Positions 25,277 through 33,337 of a stretch of DNA of 64,000 bases are shown piece by piece; the first letter of the stretch is position 1; the number at the start of each line of letters is the position of its first letter. The position numbers were made by a program, and so were the translations under genes. The DNA comes from Zoogloea sp. 1C4 (GTDB taxonomy: Bacteria; Pseudomonadota; Gammaproteobacteria; Burkholderiales; Rhodocyclaceae), in assembly GCF_009469605.1 (NCBI RefSeq), contig NZ_SSXU01000002.1, positions 300,807-364,806 on the forward strand, read 5' to 3'. The notes beneath the pieces are model-generated. The model was not told the DNA's origin. It ran no database searches and was given only the letters and a program-made list of their open reading frames with translations.

Positions 25277-25361
25277 GCACGGTTTCCCGTGCTTGCAGCC
25301 TCGAAGGTCTCGACTGCCTGGGCATGTGTCGGCAGCGCCGACGGACATGGGGTAAGCATGG
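25277..25361 (-). repeat. Two-hairpin leader element, copy 2
   Basis: H1 is GCACGG/CCGTGC (25277-25292). Then comes GCAGCCTCGAAG, TGCCTGGGCATG and H2 GTCGGC/GCCGAC (25328-25342). It ends in CATGGGGTAAGCATGG, nearly the same as copy 1. It lies upstream of the 274-aa gene. Confidence 0.65.
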
Positions 25362-25430
25362 CCCCGGGGTGGTCGGCCTGCCCGCAGGAAACGGCACCGC
25401 AACATGCCCGCATTCCTGTGCTGCGTACAA

Positions 25431-25452
25431 GAAAAAGCCCCTCGAAAGGGGC
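25431..25452 (-). terminator. Rho-independent terminator after the 92-aa gene
   Basis: On the minus strand GCCCCT-TTCG-AGGGGC is followed by TTTTTC. It lies 9 bp after the stop at 25461. Confidence 0.9.
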
Positions 25453-25460
25453 CGGAGGGG

Positions 25461-25739
25461 TCAGGCTTGGTACACGAAGTAGTGCTCGCGCTGACGCGGA
25501 AAGAACACGTGCTTCCACGTGTCCCCGCTTGTGTTGCCACCGTCGAAGATGACCATTTCGTAGTCGTCCACGTCGGTGTCCATCAGGTCGGCGCTGGCGA
25601 TATGGCGCATGTGCAGCATGCCGCTCATGCGCTCGACTACCAGGATCTGGCCGATGGCATCGTCCTGGCTCATGGCATTGAAGCAGGCTCCAAGCTGGTG
25701 CTCGAAGTCCGATACGGGCGAGATGAGATCGGGGAACAT
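25461..25739 (-). CDS. Small acidic ICE protein of unknown function (92 aa)
   Basis: A 92-aa acidic protein with a mixed fold and no recognisable motif. It is a single-gene unit with its own strong leader hairpin and a terminator directly after it. This bounded layout supports a real gene. AGGAG lies nine bases before ATG 25739. Confidence 0.7.
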   Translation of the reverse strand: MFPDLISPVSDFEHQLGACFNAMSQDDAIGQILVVERMSGMLHMRHIASADLMDTDVDDYEMVIFDGGNTSGDTWKHVFFPRQREHYFVYQA

Positions 25740-25762
25740 GGGATCGCTCCTATGAAAGTGAA

Positions 25763-25794
25763 CCGGCCCGGCTCCCTGGCGGGAGACGGGCCGG
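25763..25794 (-). promoter_or_regulatory. Strong leader hairpin of the 92-aa gene
   Basis: CCGGCCCG-G-CTCCC pairs with GGGAG-A-CGGGCCGG: a 13-bp stem with a single mismatch and a four-base loop, 23 nt before the start codon. No T-run follows, so it is not a simple terminator. Confidence 0.65.
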
Positions 25795-25835
25795 CATGCG
25801 GTGAGGAAAAGGTAGGCTGGGGATGTGTCTGGCAG

Positions 25836-26567
25836 TTATTCGCCGGCCAACGGCAGGCCCGGCAACACGGGTGCGTCGGCATCGAGAATGAGGATGCGCA
25901 CATCGGCCTGGCCGGCCAGTGCAAGGATCTGTGCCAGGTCGTCCGGCATGCCCTTGCTGCAGTGCTCCTGCCGAAGCTGCTCGGCGGAGATCTCCTCGAC
26001 GTCCTGCAGGTGCTGGCCCGTCCAGGGCGTGGAAATCAGCTTGACGCCGATCGCCGGGCTGTAGGGAACCCGGAACGCAATGAACAAAAAGGCTTCCGGC
26101 GTCGCGAGGTCAGCCAGGTTGGCCAGGTACTGGCCGGTTTCGTGGCTGATGTGCGCGCTGCTGATTTCCCAGCACCGGCTGTAGTAGCCGGTCTCGAAGC
26201 TCAACCGCTGCACGACTTCCCGTGCGGCCTCGGCCGAATAAGTGTCGCCAATGTGGACGGGGAGGCCGTCGAAGTCGTCGCCGTGGATCGCGTACACCAC
26301 GGCACCCACCACGCCGTAGGCGCCTTCACCGGCATCGCGTTCGGCCAGCACCTCGGCACTCACGGAGTCTGGGCCATTGCTGACTACGGCGAAATCGCTG
26401 GTGACGATGCAGGATGCTGAAACCAGCTCCTCATCGGAGAGGTGTTCTTGGCTCTGGTGGATGTTTCGCCAGACATGCGGGCTTCCGTCCTCGTGGCTGA
26501 TGGACAGCGTGCGGACGATTTTCAGATTCCAGTAGCCGCGTAGAAAGGGATTGGGATTCTGGGACAT
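25836..26567 (-). CDS. Conserved ICE protein of unknown function (243 aa)
   Basis: A 243-aa soluble protein, alpha/beta, acidic, with no motif that I can assign. A middle region (AYGVVGAVVYAIHGDDFDGL) and a C-terminal helical region are evident. The upstream extension of the frame overlaps the next gene and is rejected. GGAG lies nine bases before ATG 26567. Confidence 0.7.
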   Translation of the reverse strand: MSQNPNPFLRGYWNLKIVRTLSISHEDGSPHVWRNIHQSQEHLSDEELVSASCIVTSDFAVVSNGPDSVSAEVLAERDAGEGAYGVVGAVVYAIHGDDFDGLPVHIGDTYSAEAAREVVQRLSFETGYYSRCWEISSAHISHETGQYLANLADLATPEAFLFIAFRVPYSPAIGVKLISTPWTGQHLQDVEEISAEQLRQEHCSKGMPDDLAQILALAGQADVRILILDADAPVLPGLPLAGE

Positions 26568-26606
26568 GGGATTTCTCCAACAGAATAATGATGGAGCCAA
26601 TCCCCG

Positions 26607-26629
26607 CCACCGGGAATTGACCCCGGTGG
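26607..26629 (-). promoter_or_regulatory. Leader hairpin of the 243-aa gene
   Basis: CCACCGGG (26607-26614) and CCCGGTGG (26622-26629) form a perfect 8-bp stem with a 7-base loop. GGTGGGTGG follows on the plus strand. Confidence 0.6.
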
Positions 26630-26650
26630 GTGGAAAGAAAGGAAACAGCG

Positions 26651-27337
26651 TCAGGTGACGCTGATCGTTGGCGTTTGGGCCAATCGCTCGGCGACGCGTC
26701 GGCGCAAATTCATGCGGAATGGCTCGTCGCTGACGCCCGCCAGCAGATTGATGGTCTCCAGCGCAATCAGGGCCGAGGCCTCTTCGATGTCGGCGGCCAC
26801 AATGGCCTTGCGCAGTTGGTCGCCGAGCTGGAGGGCCTGCGAGGAGGAACTGATGACGCGGACCTCGCGGCTCAGGTAGCAGCCGTTGCCGCCGAACTCG
26901 AACAGCCGCGGCTTGCTGCAATACCAGCATCCCTCGAACTGGATGGCGGTCAGGTGGTGGCCGTCATCGAATCGGGTGGCGATCAGAAACAATGCGTCGA
27001 GATCGGCGGTGTCCTCGAACGAATGACGCTCGATCAAGTTCCCCAGCTCTTCGTCCTCATCGGCACCGAAGTGCACGGCGAGCAGTTCGAGCAGCGGCGG
27101 GATCGAAAGCCCTTCGTCGTCCGGCATCGGAATGCCGAGTTGCGTGGCCAGGTCTTCCAGGCCATCGAGCACGTCCGGCCATTGCGGATTGGTGGTCTCG
27201 GCGATCTGGGCGATGTAGGCCTGCCCGTTGCCGGGATGGCTCTCGTCCAGCGCGAAGGCGCCGAACAGCGCCTGGATGACGGGCGTCACACGGTCGAGCA
27301 CGAGAACGCCGGTGGCTTCGTAGTAATTGTTGGCCAT
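26651..27337 (-). CDS. Conserved ICE protein of unknown function (228 aa)
   Basis: A 228-aa soluble protein. An acidic helical N-terminal half is followed by a Cys-containing strand region (GCWYCSKPRLFEFGG) and a helical C-terminus. The CxxC may be structural. ATG 27337 has AAGGAG seven bases upstream. It lies among single-gene units with hairpin leaders. Confidence 0.7.
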   Translation of the reverse strand: MANNYYEATGVLVLDRVTPVIQALFGAFALDESHPGNGQAYIAQIAETTNPQWPDVLDGLEDLATQLGIPMPDDEGLSIPPLLELLAVHFGADEDEELGNLIERHSFEDTADLDALFLIATRFDDGHHLTAIQFEGCWYCSKPRLFEFGGNGCYLSREVRVISSSSQALQLGDQLRKAIVAADIEEASALIALETINLLAGVSDEPFRMNLRRRVAERLAQTPTISVT

Positions 27338-27517
27338 GAAGGCTCCTTTCGATGAATGAACGGAGCCAGCCCTTGCGGACGATGGCATCCGCAGGGGAAC
27401 CGCCTGATGCCGGATGGCACTGGGCGGGGAGAAACGCGAGGGACATGGCCTCGGGCGAGGCGCATGTCCCTCATGGGGTCGCGTGAACGCAGTGATGAAG
27501 GTGTGCCGGGGACCGGC

Positions 27518-27910
27518 TCACCAACCGCTGTAGTTCAGCAGGAGGTCGGCGATCACCTGGCGACGAGGCAGATCGAGGCCGTCGAAGTCCGACAACCCGT
27601 TGAAGTGGCAGCGCTTGAGCATGGCACCGCCCTCGCGCGCGTTGTAGAAGCTGACCATCGCGGACAGGAACATGCGTTCCCCGCTGCTCAGGACGCCGAG
27701 GGCGTCGTTGAGGCGCAGCATGTCGGGGCGCAGATCCCACTTGCTCTTGGCCTGGTTCAGACCTTCACGGGTGCCATCGCCAAACCATTGCGGGCCGGCG
27801 ATCTCGACACCACGCTTCCATGCCTCGAAAAAGGCTTGGGGCGCGGCGCTGAAATGCCGTTCTTCCCGAACGATCTGATCGACGACTTCCTGCGGCAGTA
27901 GCTGGTTCAT
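27518..27910 (-). CDS. Conserved ICE protein of unknown function (130 aa)
   Basis: A 130-aa mostly helical protein with the block VLSSGERMFLSAMVSFYNAREGG, which looks conserved. No catalytic motif is seen. The gene begins 21 bp after the 73-aa gene and probably shares its transcript. GGAGG lies 8 bases before the start. Confidence 0.7.
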   Translation of the reverse strand: MNQLLPQEVVDQIVREERHFSAAPQAFFEAWKRGVEIAGPQWFGDGTREGLNQAKSKWDLRPDMLRLNDALGVLSSGERMFLSAMVSFYNAREGGAMLKRCHFNGLSDFDGLDLPRRQVIADLLLNYSGW

Positions 27911-27931
27911 GACGTGATTCCTCCAGTTGGA

Positions 27932-28153
27932 TCAGGGAACGGCGAGCTGGGACCAGCCGCCTCTTTCGAGGGCACGTTGAGCCGCGGCATGGCTGCGGAA
28001 GTACTCACGAGATTCCCGCGAAACGGGACCTTCGGTATCGCGCGTGCCGATGTAGTGGCCGGCGGCGCTGTGCAGGACTTCGAGCGGCAGGAACTTGCCG
28101 CAGTAGGTCAAGGCCAATTGACCGAATCGGCCGAAAGAGGCTTGCTGGGACAT
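27932..28153 (-). CDS. Small ICE protein of unknown function (73 aa)
   Basis: A 73-aa protein with a short strand region and a helical, Arg-rich C-terminus. AAGGAG lies nine bases before ATG 28153. It probably heads a two-gene unit with the 130-aa protein, behind a long structured leader. Confidence 0.65.
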   Translation of the reverse strand: MSQQASFGRFGQLALTYCGKFLPLEVLHSAAGHYIGTRDTEGPVSRESREYFRSHAAAQRALERGGWSQLAVP

Positions 28154-28283
28154 GGATGGGCTCCTTGGAAAAGCGGGGCCCTGTCCCTCACGGGATGGCA
28201 GCTCCCGCACGCGGTTGAAAAAAAGCATCAGCGTCTTGGCGACGCGCGTCCGCGCAATGGATGCGATGCGGACTGGTGGGTTG

Positions 28284-28353
28284 CGCGGGGAGAACCCCGC
28301 GGCAGCCTGAAACCCTGGCTGCTGGCATGTGCTGACGAATCAGCGAGCATGCG
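28284..28353 (-). repeat. Two-hairpin leader element, copy 3
   Basis: H1 is CGCGGGG/CCCCGCG (28284-28301). Then comes GCAGCCTGAAA, TGCTGGCATG and H2 GCTGA/TCAGC (28331-28344). It lies upstream of the 73-aa gene. The stretch from GGTGGGTTGCG to CTGCTGG is nearly shared with copy 4. Confidence 0.65.
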
Positions 28354-28430
28354 GGCAGCTTCGTGGGGGGGGCGCGCCACGTCAGTTGGAAATCGGCATC
28401 TGGTCCAGCCCCGATTGATGTACGCAGAGA

Positions 28431-28460
28431 CAAAGAAAAGCCCCGCAGCAAGTGCGGGGC
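28431..28460 (-). terminator. Rho-independent terminator after the 185-aa gene
   Basis: On the minus strand GCCCCGCA and TGCGGGGC (8-bp arms, 5-base loop) are followed by TTTTCTTTG. It lies 26 bp past the stop. Confidence 0.9.
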
Positions 28461-28486
28461 GGTCATGACGGTGCGGTGAGGCTGGA

Positions 28487-29044
28487 TCAGCGGGGCTTGT
28501 CGCCCAGGACATGCTGCTTCCAGATGGCGAATGCCTCGTCCGCTGGCAGCTCGGCCAGGATGACGATGGGCTGGTCCTGTCGGCTGCGCAGCTTTGCGAA
28601 ATACGCTGCGCGGTCGGCAATGGCCTTGAGCTTGATGCCCTTGAGGAACAGCAGCCTGCCGTCCTTGATGAACAGCACCTTGTTGCCGATGTCGCGGTTG
28701 AACGCGGTGCGCAGCTTGCGCTCCGCGTGCATGGCATCGGCCAATTGGTCCACTAGGAAGTCGAGCGTCATGTCGATGAGAAGCGGCTCGTCGTCTTCGC
28801 GTTCGACGTCGAGCGATGCCGGCGGCAGGCTCTTGGCGAATTCCTCGGCCTGGGCCAGCAGCGCGGCCTGGCCTTGCAACGCGCGCACGAACGTCGAGCC
28901 GCCGTGTCCGTCGTTGCGGGCTTCGGCGATGGGCCTGCCGTCGAACATGACGGTGGCGGTGAAGCACAGCGTTTCCTCGCTCGCGAAATCCGCGACCTTG
29001 AGGTTCTTGAGGGTGATGCGGTCTTGTCGGGTGATGGTGTCCAT
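28487..29044 (-). CDS. Conserved ICE protein of unknown function (185 aa)
   Basis: A 185-aa soluble protein with an N-terminal beta-rich half and a helical second half that includes ADAMHAERKLRTAFNRDIGN. No motif points to an activity. It is a single-gene unit with a long leader and its own terminator. AGGA lies about nine bases before ATG 29044; the longer frame is rejected because it runs through the structured leader. Confidence 0.7.
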   Translation of the reverse strand: MDTITRQDRITLKNLKVADFASEETLCFTATVMFDGRPIAEARNDGHGGSTFVRALQGQAALLAQAEEFAKSLPPASLDVEREDDEPLLIDMTLDFLVDQLADAMHAERKLRTAFNRDIGNKVLFIKDGRLLFLKGIKLKAIADRAAYFAKLRSRQDQPIVILAELPADEAFAIWKQHVLGDKPR

Positions 29045-29062
29045 GGGAAGTCCTGATATCGA

Positions 29063-29112
29063 CCGGGTTGACGACACGCCCCTGACGGGACGCGGCATAC
29101 ATCCCGTGGGTT
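29063..29112 (-). promoter_or_regulatory. Proximal leader element of the 185-aa gene
   Basis: ACGGGA (29085-29090) and TCCCGT (29102-29107) can pair, and the plus-strand flank is GTGGGTTGG. This is the proximal part of the two-part leader. Confidence 0.45.
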
Positions 29113-29182
29113 GGAGGAAGGTGGCATCGATGCCCGGTGGGCAGCGTTCGCCGGAGAGATGCCGGGGCGAACTGGCGGGTGG

Positions 29183-29251
29183 CGTGGGCGGAACCCACGG
29201 CAGTCTGGACACCCTGGCTGCTGGCTGTTGCCGATGCGTCGGCAATGCAGG
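29183..29251 (-). repeat. Two-hairpin leader element, copy 4
   Basis: H1 is CGTGGG/CCCACG (29183-29199). Then comes GCAGTCTGGACACC, TGGCTGCTGG and H2 TTGCCGA/TCGGCAA (29228-29245). It lies upstream of the 185-aa gene. Confidence 0.6.
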
Positions 29252-29344
29252 AGGGAGGATCGCGCGACCCGCCGGCCGCGTCTTGCATCAATCCGAAGCG
29301 ATCGATCCCGTCTTGTGCAGGTACTGCACCAGCCGGCGTCCCCA

Positions 29345-29429
29345 GCCACGCGACGCACAGCACGGCCATGGAATTGCCGATCGCCTTGCAGTTCGGTGCA
29401 TCGGCGGTGCGTAGTGAGGCGGATTGCAA
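29345..29429 (-). pseudogene. Possible remnant of a C5-cytosine DNA methyltransferase C-terminus
   Basis: In one minus-strand frame the sequence reads KAIGNSMAV followed by a Trp-Leu-Gly, as in the last conserved motif of phage-type C5 methylases (typically KALGNSMAV...W.G). Nothing upstream shows the catalytic motifs, and the frame continues downstream without the usual end. I read it as a deletion scar; a chance match is possible. Confidence 0.3.
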
Positions 29430-29510
29430 TGTTGGCGGTCATGTGGGTCTCCCGTTCGTGTGGCGCAGGGCCATCGCCCTGGCCGGGGCGTTGAAAGGCA
29501 GGAGAAAGGC

Positions 29511-29535
29511 GCCGAAGGCCCCAGGGGCCTTCGGC
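29511..29535 (-). terminator. 11-bp inverted repeat, terminator- or attenuator-like
   Basis: GCCGAAGGCCC and GGGCCTTCGGC form perfect 11-bp arms with a three-base loop. The minus-strand flank GCGCCTTTCTCC has only a weak T-run, so it may be a leader hairpin instead. Confidence 0.5.
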
Positions 29536-29720
29536 TCGGGAGGAAAGAAGAACCACCCGTGGGCTGATTGGCAGGCCCGGTCGTCGCTAGAACCGTCTGC
29601 TCATCCAGCAATCACACCCGGCCCATGTCGTGGCTGGGGCCGGCATCGTCTGGCGCACATCCGCGCACAAAGGGAGCCCGTTTTTGCGCCGGCGGGCACC
29701 GGCACCGAATACCGCTGACC

Positions 29721-29772
29721 GCGAAGGGTCTCCGGATGGCTCGCACAGGCAAGCCATCGGGGGACCCTTCGC
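29721..29772. repeat. 52-bp imperfect hairpin upstream of topB's end
   Basis: GCGAAGGGTC/GACCCTTCGC outer arms (10 bp) and GATGGCT/AGCCATC inner arms (7 bp) are separated by short mismatches. The loop is about 10 bases. It has no T-run; the role is unknown. Confidence 0.55.
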
Positions 29773-29973
29773 AGCGGCGGAAGGAATGCAGACGAGGAGA
29801 ACGCGCGGGGTGCGGTTCGCGGAGAAGCCACCTTCAGGTCCCGCGGCCGGGGCCGGCCGGACGGGACGCGCACACGGAGCAAGAAGGCGTTGCGCGCTGG
29901 GGCGTCCCGCAGGGCATGCGGGACACGGGCCACGCCGCCGATGGCGGGCATGGCTCACGGGGAACGGGGGCGG

Positions 29974-32007
29974 TCAGGCGCCTTTGCGGCCACCGCCACT
30001 GGTACGGCGTGGACGCGAGGCACCACGCCTGGACGTGCCGGTTGCCACCGGCAGCGTGCCTTTGCAGTCGGGGTAGCGACTGCACGACCAGAACGGGCCG
30101 CTCTTGCCGGTTCGCTGGCGCGTGGGTGCGCCGCACTGCGGACAAGCCGGTCCTTGGGGAACCTTGATGGACAGGGACGTGCTGCCGTATTGCGCGATCA
30201 ACTGCGAAATCCAGGCGGCCTGCTTGCCGATGAACACATCCAGGGTGAGTTGTCCGCCCTCGATCATGTCCAGCGCCTGTTCCCAGACGGCGGTGGTGCC
30301 GGGGTCGGCAATCGCCGCGGGCACGGCGTCGATCAGCGTGAACGCCGCATCCGATGCGCGGATGGAGCGCCCCTTCTTCACGATATAGCCGCGGGCGATC
30401 AGCCCGCTGATGATGTTGGCCCGCGTCGCCTCGGTGCCGATGCCCGTCGTGTCCTTGAGCTTCTGCTTCAGGCGCGGGTCGGTCACGAAACGCGCAACGC
30501 CCTTCATCGCCTTGACCAGTTCGCCCTGGGTATAGGGCTTGGGCGGCATCGTCTTGAGGGCCTTGATGTCGGCCCCGGCGACCTGGCATGCCATCCCGTC
30601 ACGCAGCGCAGGCAGCACCTGGGTGCGCACGGGGGCGTCGCCATCCTCATCGGCGCTGCCTTCACGTTCGGACTCGGCCAGCACCAGGCGCCAGCCGCGG
30701 GCGACGACCTGCTTGCCCGTAGCCACCAGCTTCTGCTGGCCGCAGGAGAGATCCGCCACGGTGCGGTCGAACTCGTGGTGCGGGAGGAACTGGGCCAGGT
30801 AATGTGCCCGGATCAGCCGGTACAACGCCCGTTCCTTCTCGCTCATGGCGGAGAGATTCGCGGGTTCGAGCGTCGGGATGATGCCGTGGTGCGCCGTCAC
30901 CTTGCCGTCGTTCCAGGCGCGCGAGCGCTGGGTGCGGTCGAGCTGGCCCATGATCTGGGCCAGCGTGGGATCGGTCTTGAGCAGGCTGTCCAGGACCGTG
31001 GGCACTTCGGCGAACATGCTTTCGGGCAGGTAGCCCGAATCCGAGCGCGGGTACGTCGTGGCCTTGTGCGTCTCGTACAGGGCCTGGGCGATCTCCAAGG
31101 TTTCCTGCACGTCCAGCCCAAGCTGCTTGGAACAGACTTCCTGCAAGGTGCCCAGGTCGAACAGCAGCGGCGGGCCTTCGCGCACGCGCTCGGTCTCGAC
31201 CGACACCACCTGGGCACTGCCCGCGGCGCGGATCTGCTGCGCGGCCTGCTGTGCGACGGGCTGCCGCAGGCAGCGGCCGGCGTCGTCGGTGCTGGCATCG
31301 GGTGCCACCCACTGCGCGGTGAACGTCTGACCGCCTGCGGACAGCGACACGTCGATGGCCCAGTACGGCACGGACACGAAGGCCGCGATCTCTCGGTCGC
31401 GGTCCACCACGAGTTTGAGCGTCGGGGTCTGTACACGCCCGACCGACAGCACGCCATCGTAGCCGGCCTGCCGCCCGAGCACGGTGAACAGCCGGCTGAG
31501 GTTCATGCCCACGAGCCAGTCGGCGCGCGAGCGCGCCAGCGCCGAGTAATACATCGGCAGCGTCTCGGCCGAGGGCCGCAGCTTGGCGAGCGCGGTGCGG
31601 ATGGACGCATCGTTGAGCGCCGACAGCCACAGGCGTTCGATGGGACCGCGGTAGCCGCACAGGTCGATGATCTCGCGTGCGATCAGTTCGCCTTCGCGGT
31701 CGGCGTCAGTGGCGATGACAAGCTGGGTCGCCTTCGCCAGAAGCGCTTTGACGACCTTGAATTGCGTGGCGGTCTTCGGCTTGACCTCGACCCGCCACTG
31801 CTGGGGAATGATGGGCAGCTGTTCCAGCGACCAGCGCTTGAGCGCCGCGTCATAGACCTCGGGTGCTGCCGCTTCGACGAGATGGCCGATGCACCAGGTG
31901 ACCGTGACACCGGAGGCGTTGAGGCAGCCTTCACCGCGCTGCGTGGCGCCGAGAATCCGGCCGATGTCTTTGCCCTGGGAGGGCTTCTCGCACAGAAACA
32001 GCCGCAT
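29974..32007 (-). CDS. topB: ICE-type DNA topoisomerase III
   Basis: A 677-aa type IA topoisomerase that probably separates intermediates of ICE replication or transfer. The Toprim domain begins MRLFLCEKPSQGKDI and has the metal-binding DADRE at residues 101-105. The catalytic Tyr is Y319 in TTYPRSDSGY. Fold residues of the gate continue to about 600. A C-terminal C4 zinc ribbon (CPQCG...CSRYPDC) and a basic tail end the protein. It is well conserved in this ICE class. Confidence 0.95.
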   Translation of the reverse strand: MRLFLCEKPSQGKDIGRILGATQRGEGCLNASGVTVTWCIGHLVEAAAPEVYDAALKRWSLEQLPIIPQQWRVEVKPKTATQFKVVKALLAKATQLVIATDADREGELIAREIIDLCGYRGPIERLWLSALNDASIRTALAKLRPSAETLPMYYSALARSRADWLVGMNLSRLFTVLGRQAGYDGVLSVGRVQTPTLKLVVDRDREIAAFVSVPYWAIDVSLSAGGQTFTAQWVAPDASTDDAGRCLRQPVAQQAAQQIRAAGSAQVVSVETERVREGPPLLFDLGTLQEVCSKQLGLDVQETLEIAQALYETHKATTYPRSDSGYLPESMFAEVPTVLDSLLKTDPTLAQIMGQLDRTQRSRAWNDGKVTAHHGIIPTLEPANLSAMSEKERALYRLIRAHYLAQFLPHHEFDRTVADLSCGQQKLVATGKQVVARGWRLVLAESEREGSADEDGDAPVRTQVLPALRDGMACQVAGADIKALKTMPPKPYTQGELVKAMKGVARFVTDPRLKQKLKDTTGIGTEATRANIISGLIARGYIVKKGRSIRASDAAFTLIDAVPAAIADPGTTAVWEQALDMIEGGQLTLDVFIGKQAAWISQLIAQYGSTSLSIKVPQGPACPQCGAPTRQRTGKSGPFWSCSRYPDCKGTLPVATGTSRRGASRPRRTSGGGRKGA

Positions 32008-32283
32008 GTCCGTCCATCCGCTTCCCGTTGTTCATGGAGTTGCTGGGATCGAGGATGCCGAGCGCCTGTTGGGGCAGCAGCAAACAAGCTGCATGCGGCA
32101 GCGACCGCTTTCACGCCGATGGAACGGCTTGGGCGGGATGGCGTGCGGCCGGCGGTGTGCGAGCCGGGAGCCGCGATGTTCGGGAGCGCGCGGAAGCCGG
32201 TGGACGCTGATGGAGCTATCCCCTGGGGATAGCTCGCGAGGACATGGGGGGCGGCAACGTACTGCGGCCGCCCCCACGCCGGA

Positions 32284-32736
32284 TCACTTCCTGCGCTTGG
32301 GCTCCTTCGACGCTGCCGGTTCCTGGGCGGCCTGGGGCTTGGGCTGCGCGTCCTGTGCGGTCTCCTGCGATTTGGGGCTCAGAACGACGGACTCGATGCG
32401 GAACGGCAGGATGCCGACGCTGCGCGCGTTGATCTGCCAGGTCTCGCGCGGCTGATCCTCGTTGTCGGTCCAGGGTTCGCGCTCCATGCGGCCGACGACC
32501 AGCACGCGCATGCCCTTCTGGTAAAGGTCCTTCCAGTGTGCGGCGTCGCGGTGCCAGATTTCCACCGGCGCCCAGAAGCCGCCGCGGTCCTCGAAGTCAC
32601 CGCCCTTGGTGGGAACGGGGTTGTCGAAATACACGTTCAGCCGCAACAAGCGCCGCGGTTCGTCGTTGCCGTTGGGGAACTCCCGGTACTCGGGGGGCGA
32701 GCCGATGTTGCCTTCGCCCGAAAAATGCGTGCTCAT
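32284..32736 (-). CDS. ssb: ICE-encoded single-stranded DNA-binding protein
   Basis: A 150-aa protein with an OB-fold core at about residues 8-115, with the strand block MRVLVVGRMEREPW. The charged Gln/Pro/Lys-rich tail ends KEPKRRK and lacks the acidic DDDIPF tip of chromosomal SSB. It probably coats ICE single strands during transfer or replication. In ICEclc an ssb follows inrR, and the order here is the same. Confidence 0.85.
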   Translation of the reverse strand: MSTHFSGEGNIGSPPEYREFPNGNDEPRRLLRLNVYFDNPVPTKGGDFEDRGGFWAPVEIWHRDAAHWKDLYQKGMRVLVVGRMEREPWTDNEDQPRETWQINARSVGILPFRIESVVLSPKSQETAQDAQPKPQAAQEPAASKEPKRRK

Positions 32737-32809
32737 GGTGCAATCTCCTTGGTGGTTGAAATACCCGTGCCATGTCGGCGTCGGGCGCGTGCTGGGGTGC
32801 CCGACGCGA

Positions 32810-33337
32810 TCACCGATCGCGCACTCCGGGGGGTATGGACGCGAGCCGGCGCAGGTAGGCGTCTTCCGCCTCGGCGGCCTTGCTGGCGCACTCCTGGGCC
32901 TGCCTACCCAGGGTGTGCAACAGGCTGATCTGCATGTTCAGCGTGATGCGCTGCAGCTCGATCGCGTGCAGGTCGGCCAGCAGGTTGACCGGCGTGCTGG
33001 TGCTCGCCATCAGCTCCTGCCACAGGGCCACGCCCATGGCCGAGCGGTCGTTCCTGCGCCAGCGCAGGAACGTCGTTCCCGCGCCAGTGGTCTGCTGGGC
33101 CAGTTCCACGGGCAGCAGATGGAAGGGATGCCCACCGGCCTGTTGCAGCACTTGTCGCTGCGCCAGGCCGATCAACTCGTCGCGCATGGCGAAGCACTGG
33201 CTGGCCCAGGCCTCCAAGTCCCCTTTACCTTTAAAAGGCTTTAAAAGGCCTTTTAGAGAGGCCGCGTGTTCCAGGCGCATGAAGGCTCCCTGTTGCAGGC
33301 CCCGGAAGTAGCGGGTCGGCTGGTTCAGATCGCTCAT
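32810..33337 (-). CDS. DUF3158-family ICE protein, positional match to InrR
   Basis: A 175-aa mainly helical protein of the DUF3158 family. It lies between the PFL_4669-type gene and ssb. In ICEclc that slot holds inrR, a factor needed for strong integrase expression in transfer-competent cells; equivalence here is inferred from order and size. The start overlaps the upstream stop by four bases. A small palindromic run (CCTTTAAAAGG) lies inside the gene near 33226. Confidence 0.75.
   Translation of the reverse strand: MSDLNQPTRYFRGLQQGAFMRLEHAASLKGLLKPFKGKGDLEAWASQCFAMRDELIGLAQRQVLQQAGGHPFHLLPVELAQQTTGAGTTFLRWRRNDRSAMGVALWQELMASTSTPVNLLADLHAIELQRITLNMQISLLHTLGRQAQECASKAAEAEDAYLRRLASIPPGVRDR

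Larger units (their letters stand above)
28154..28486. other. Gene-free leader and terminator region
   Basis: These 333 bp hold, in plus-strand order, a G/C stem at 28173-28208 (GCGGG/CCCGC), a two-hairpin leader element at 28284-28353 and the terminator of the 185-aa gene at 28431-28460. No credible protein frame is present. Confidence 0.7.
29045..29973. other. Long gene-poor stretch between topB and the cargo genes
   Basis: This stretch of 929 bp has no intact gene that I can support. It holds a two-hairpin leader element (29183-29251), a short remnant resembling the C-terminus of a C5-cytosine methylase (29345-29429), an 11-bp inverted repeat (29511-29535) and a 52-bp hairpin (29721-29772). 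Short Arg/Pro-rich frames on both strands look non-coding. Confidence 0.6.

Noticed and set aside
22955-29251. CRISPR-like array from the recurring leader hairpins
   Set aside because: The repeats are kilobases apart, diverged, and tied to gene starts; there is no repeat-spacer periodicity and no cas gene.
29587-29958. Minus-strand 123-codon ORF between topB and the cargo genes
   Set aside because: Cys/Arg/Pro-rich, crosses the 52-bp hairpin, no ribosome site or family resemblance.
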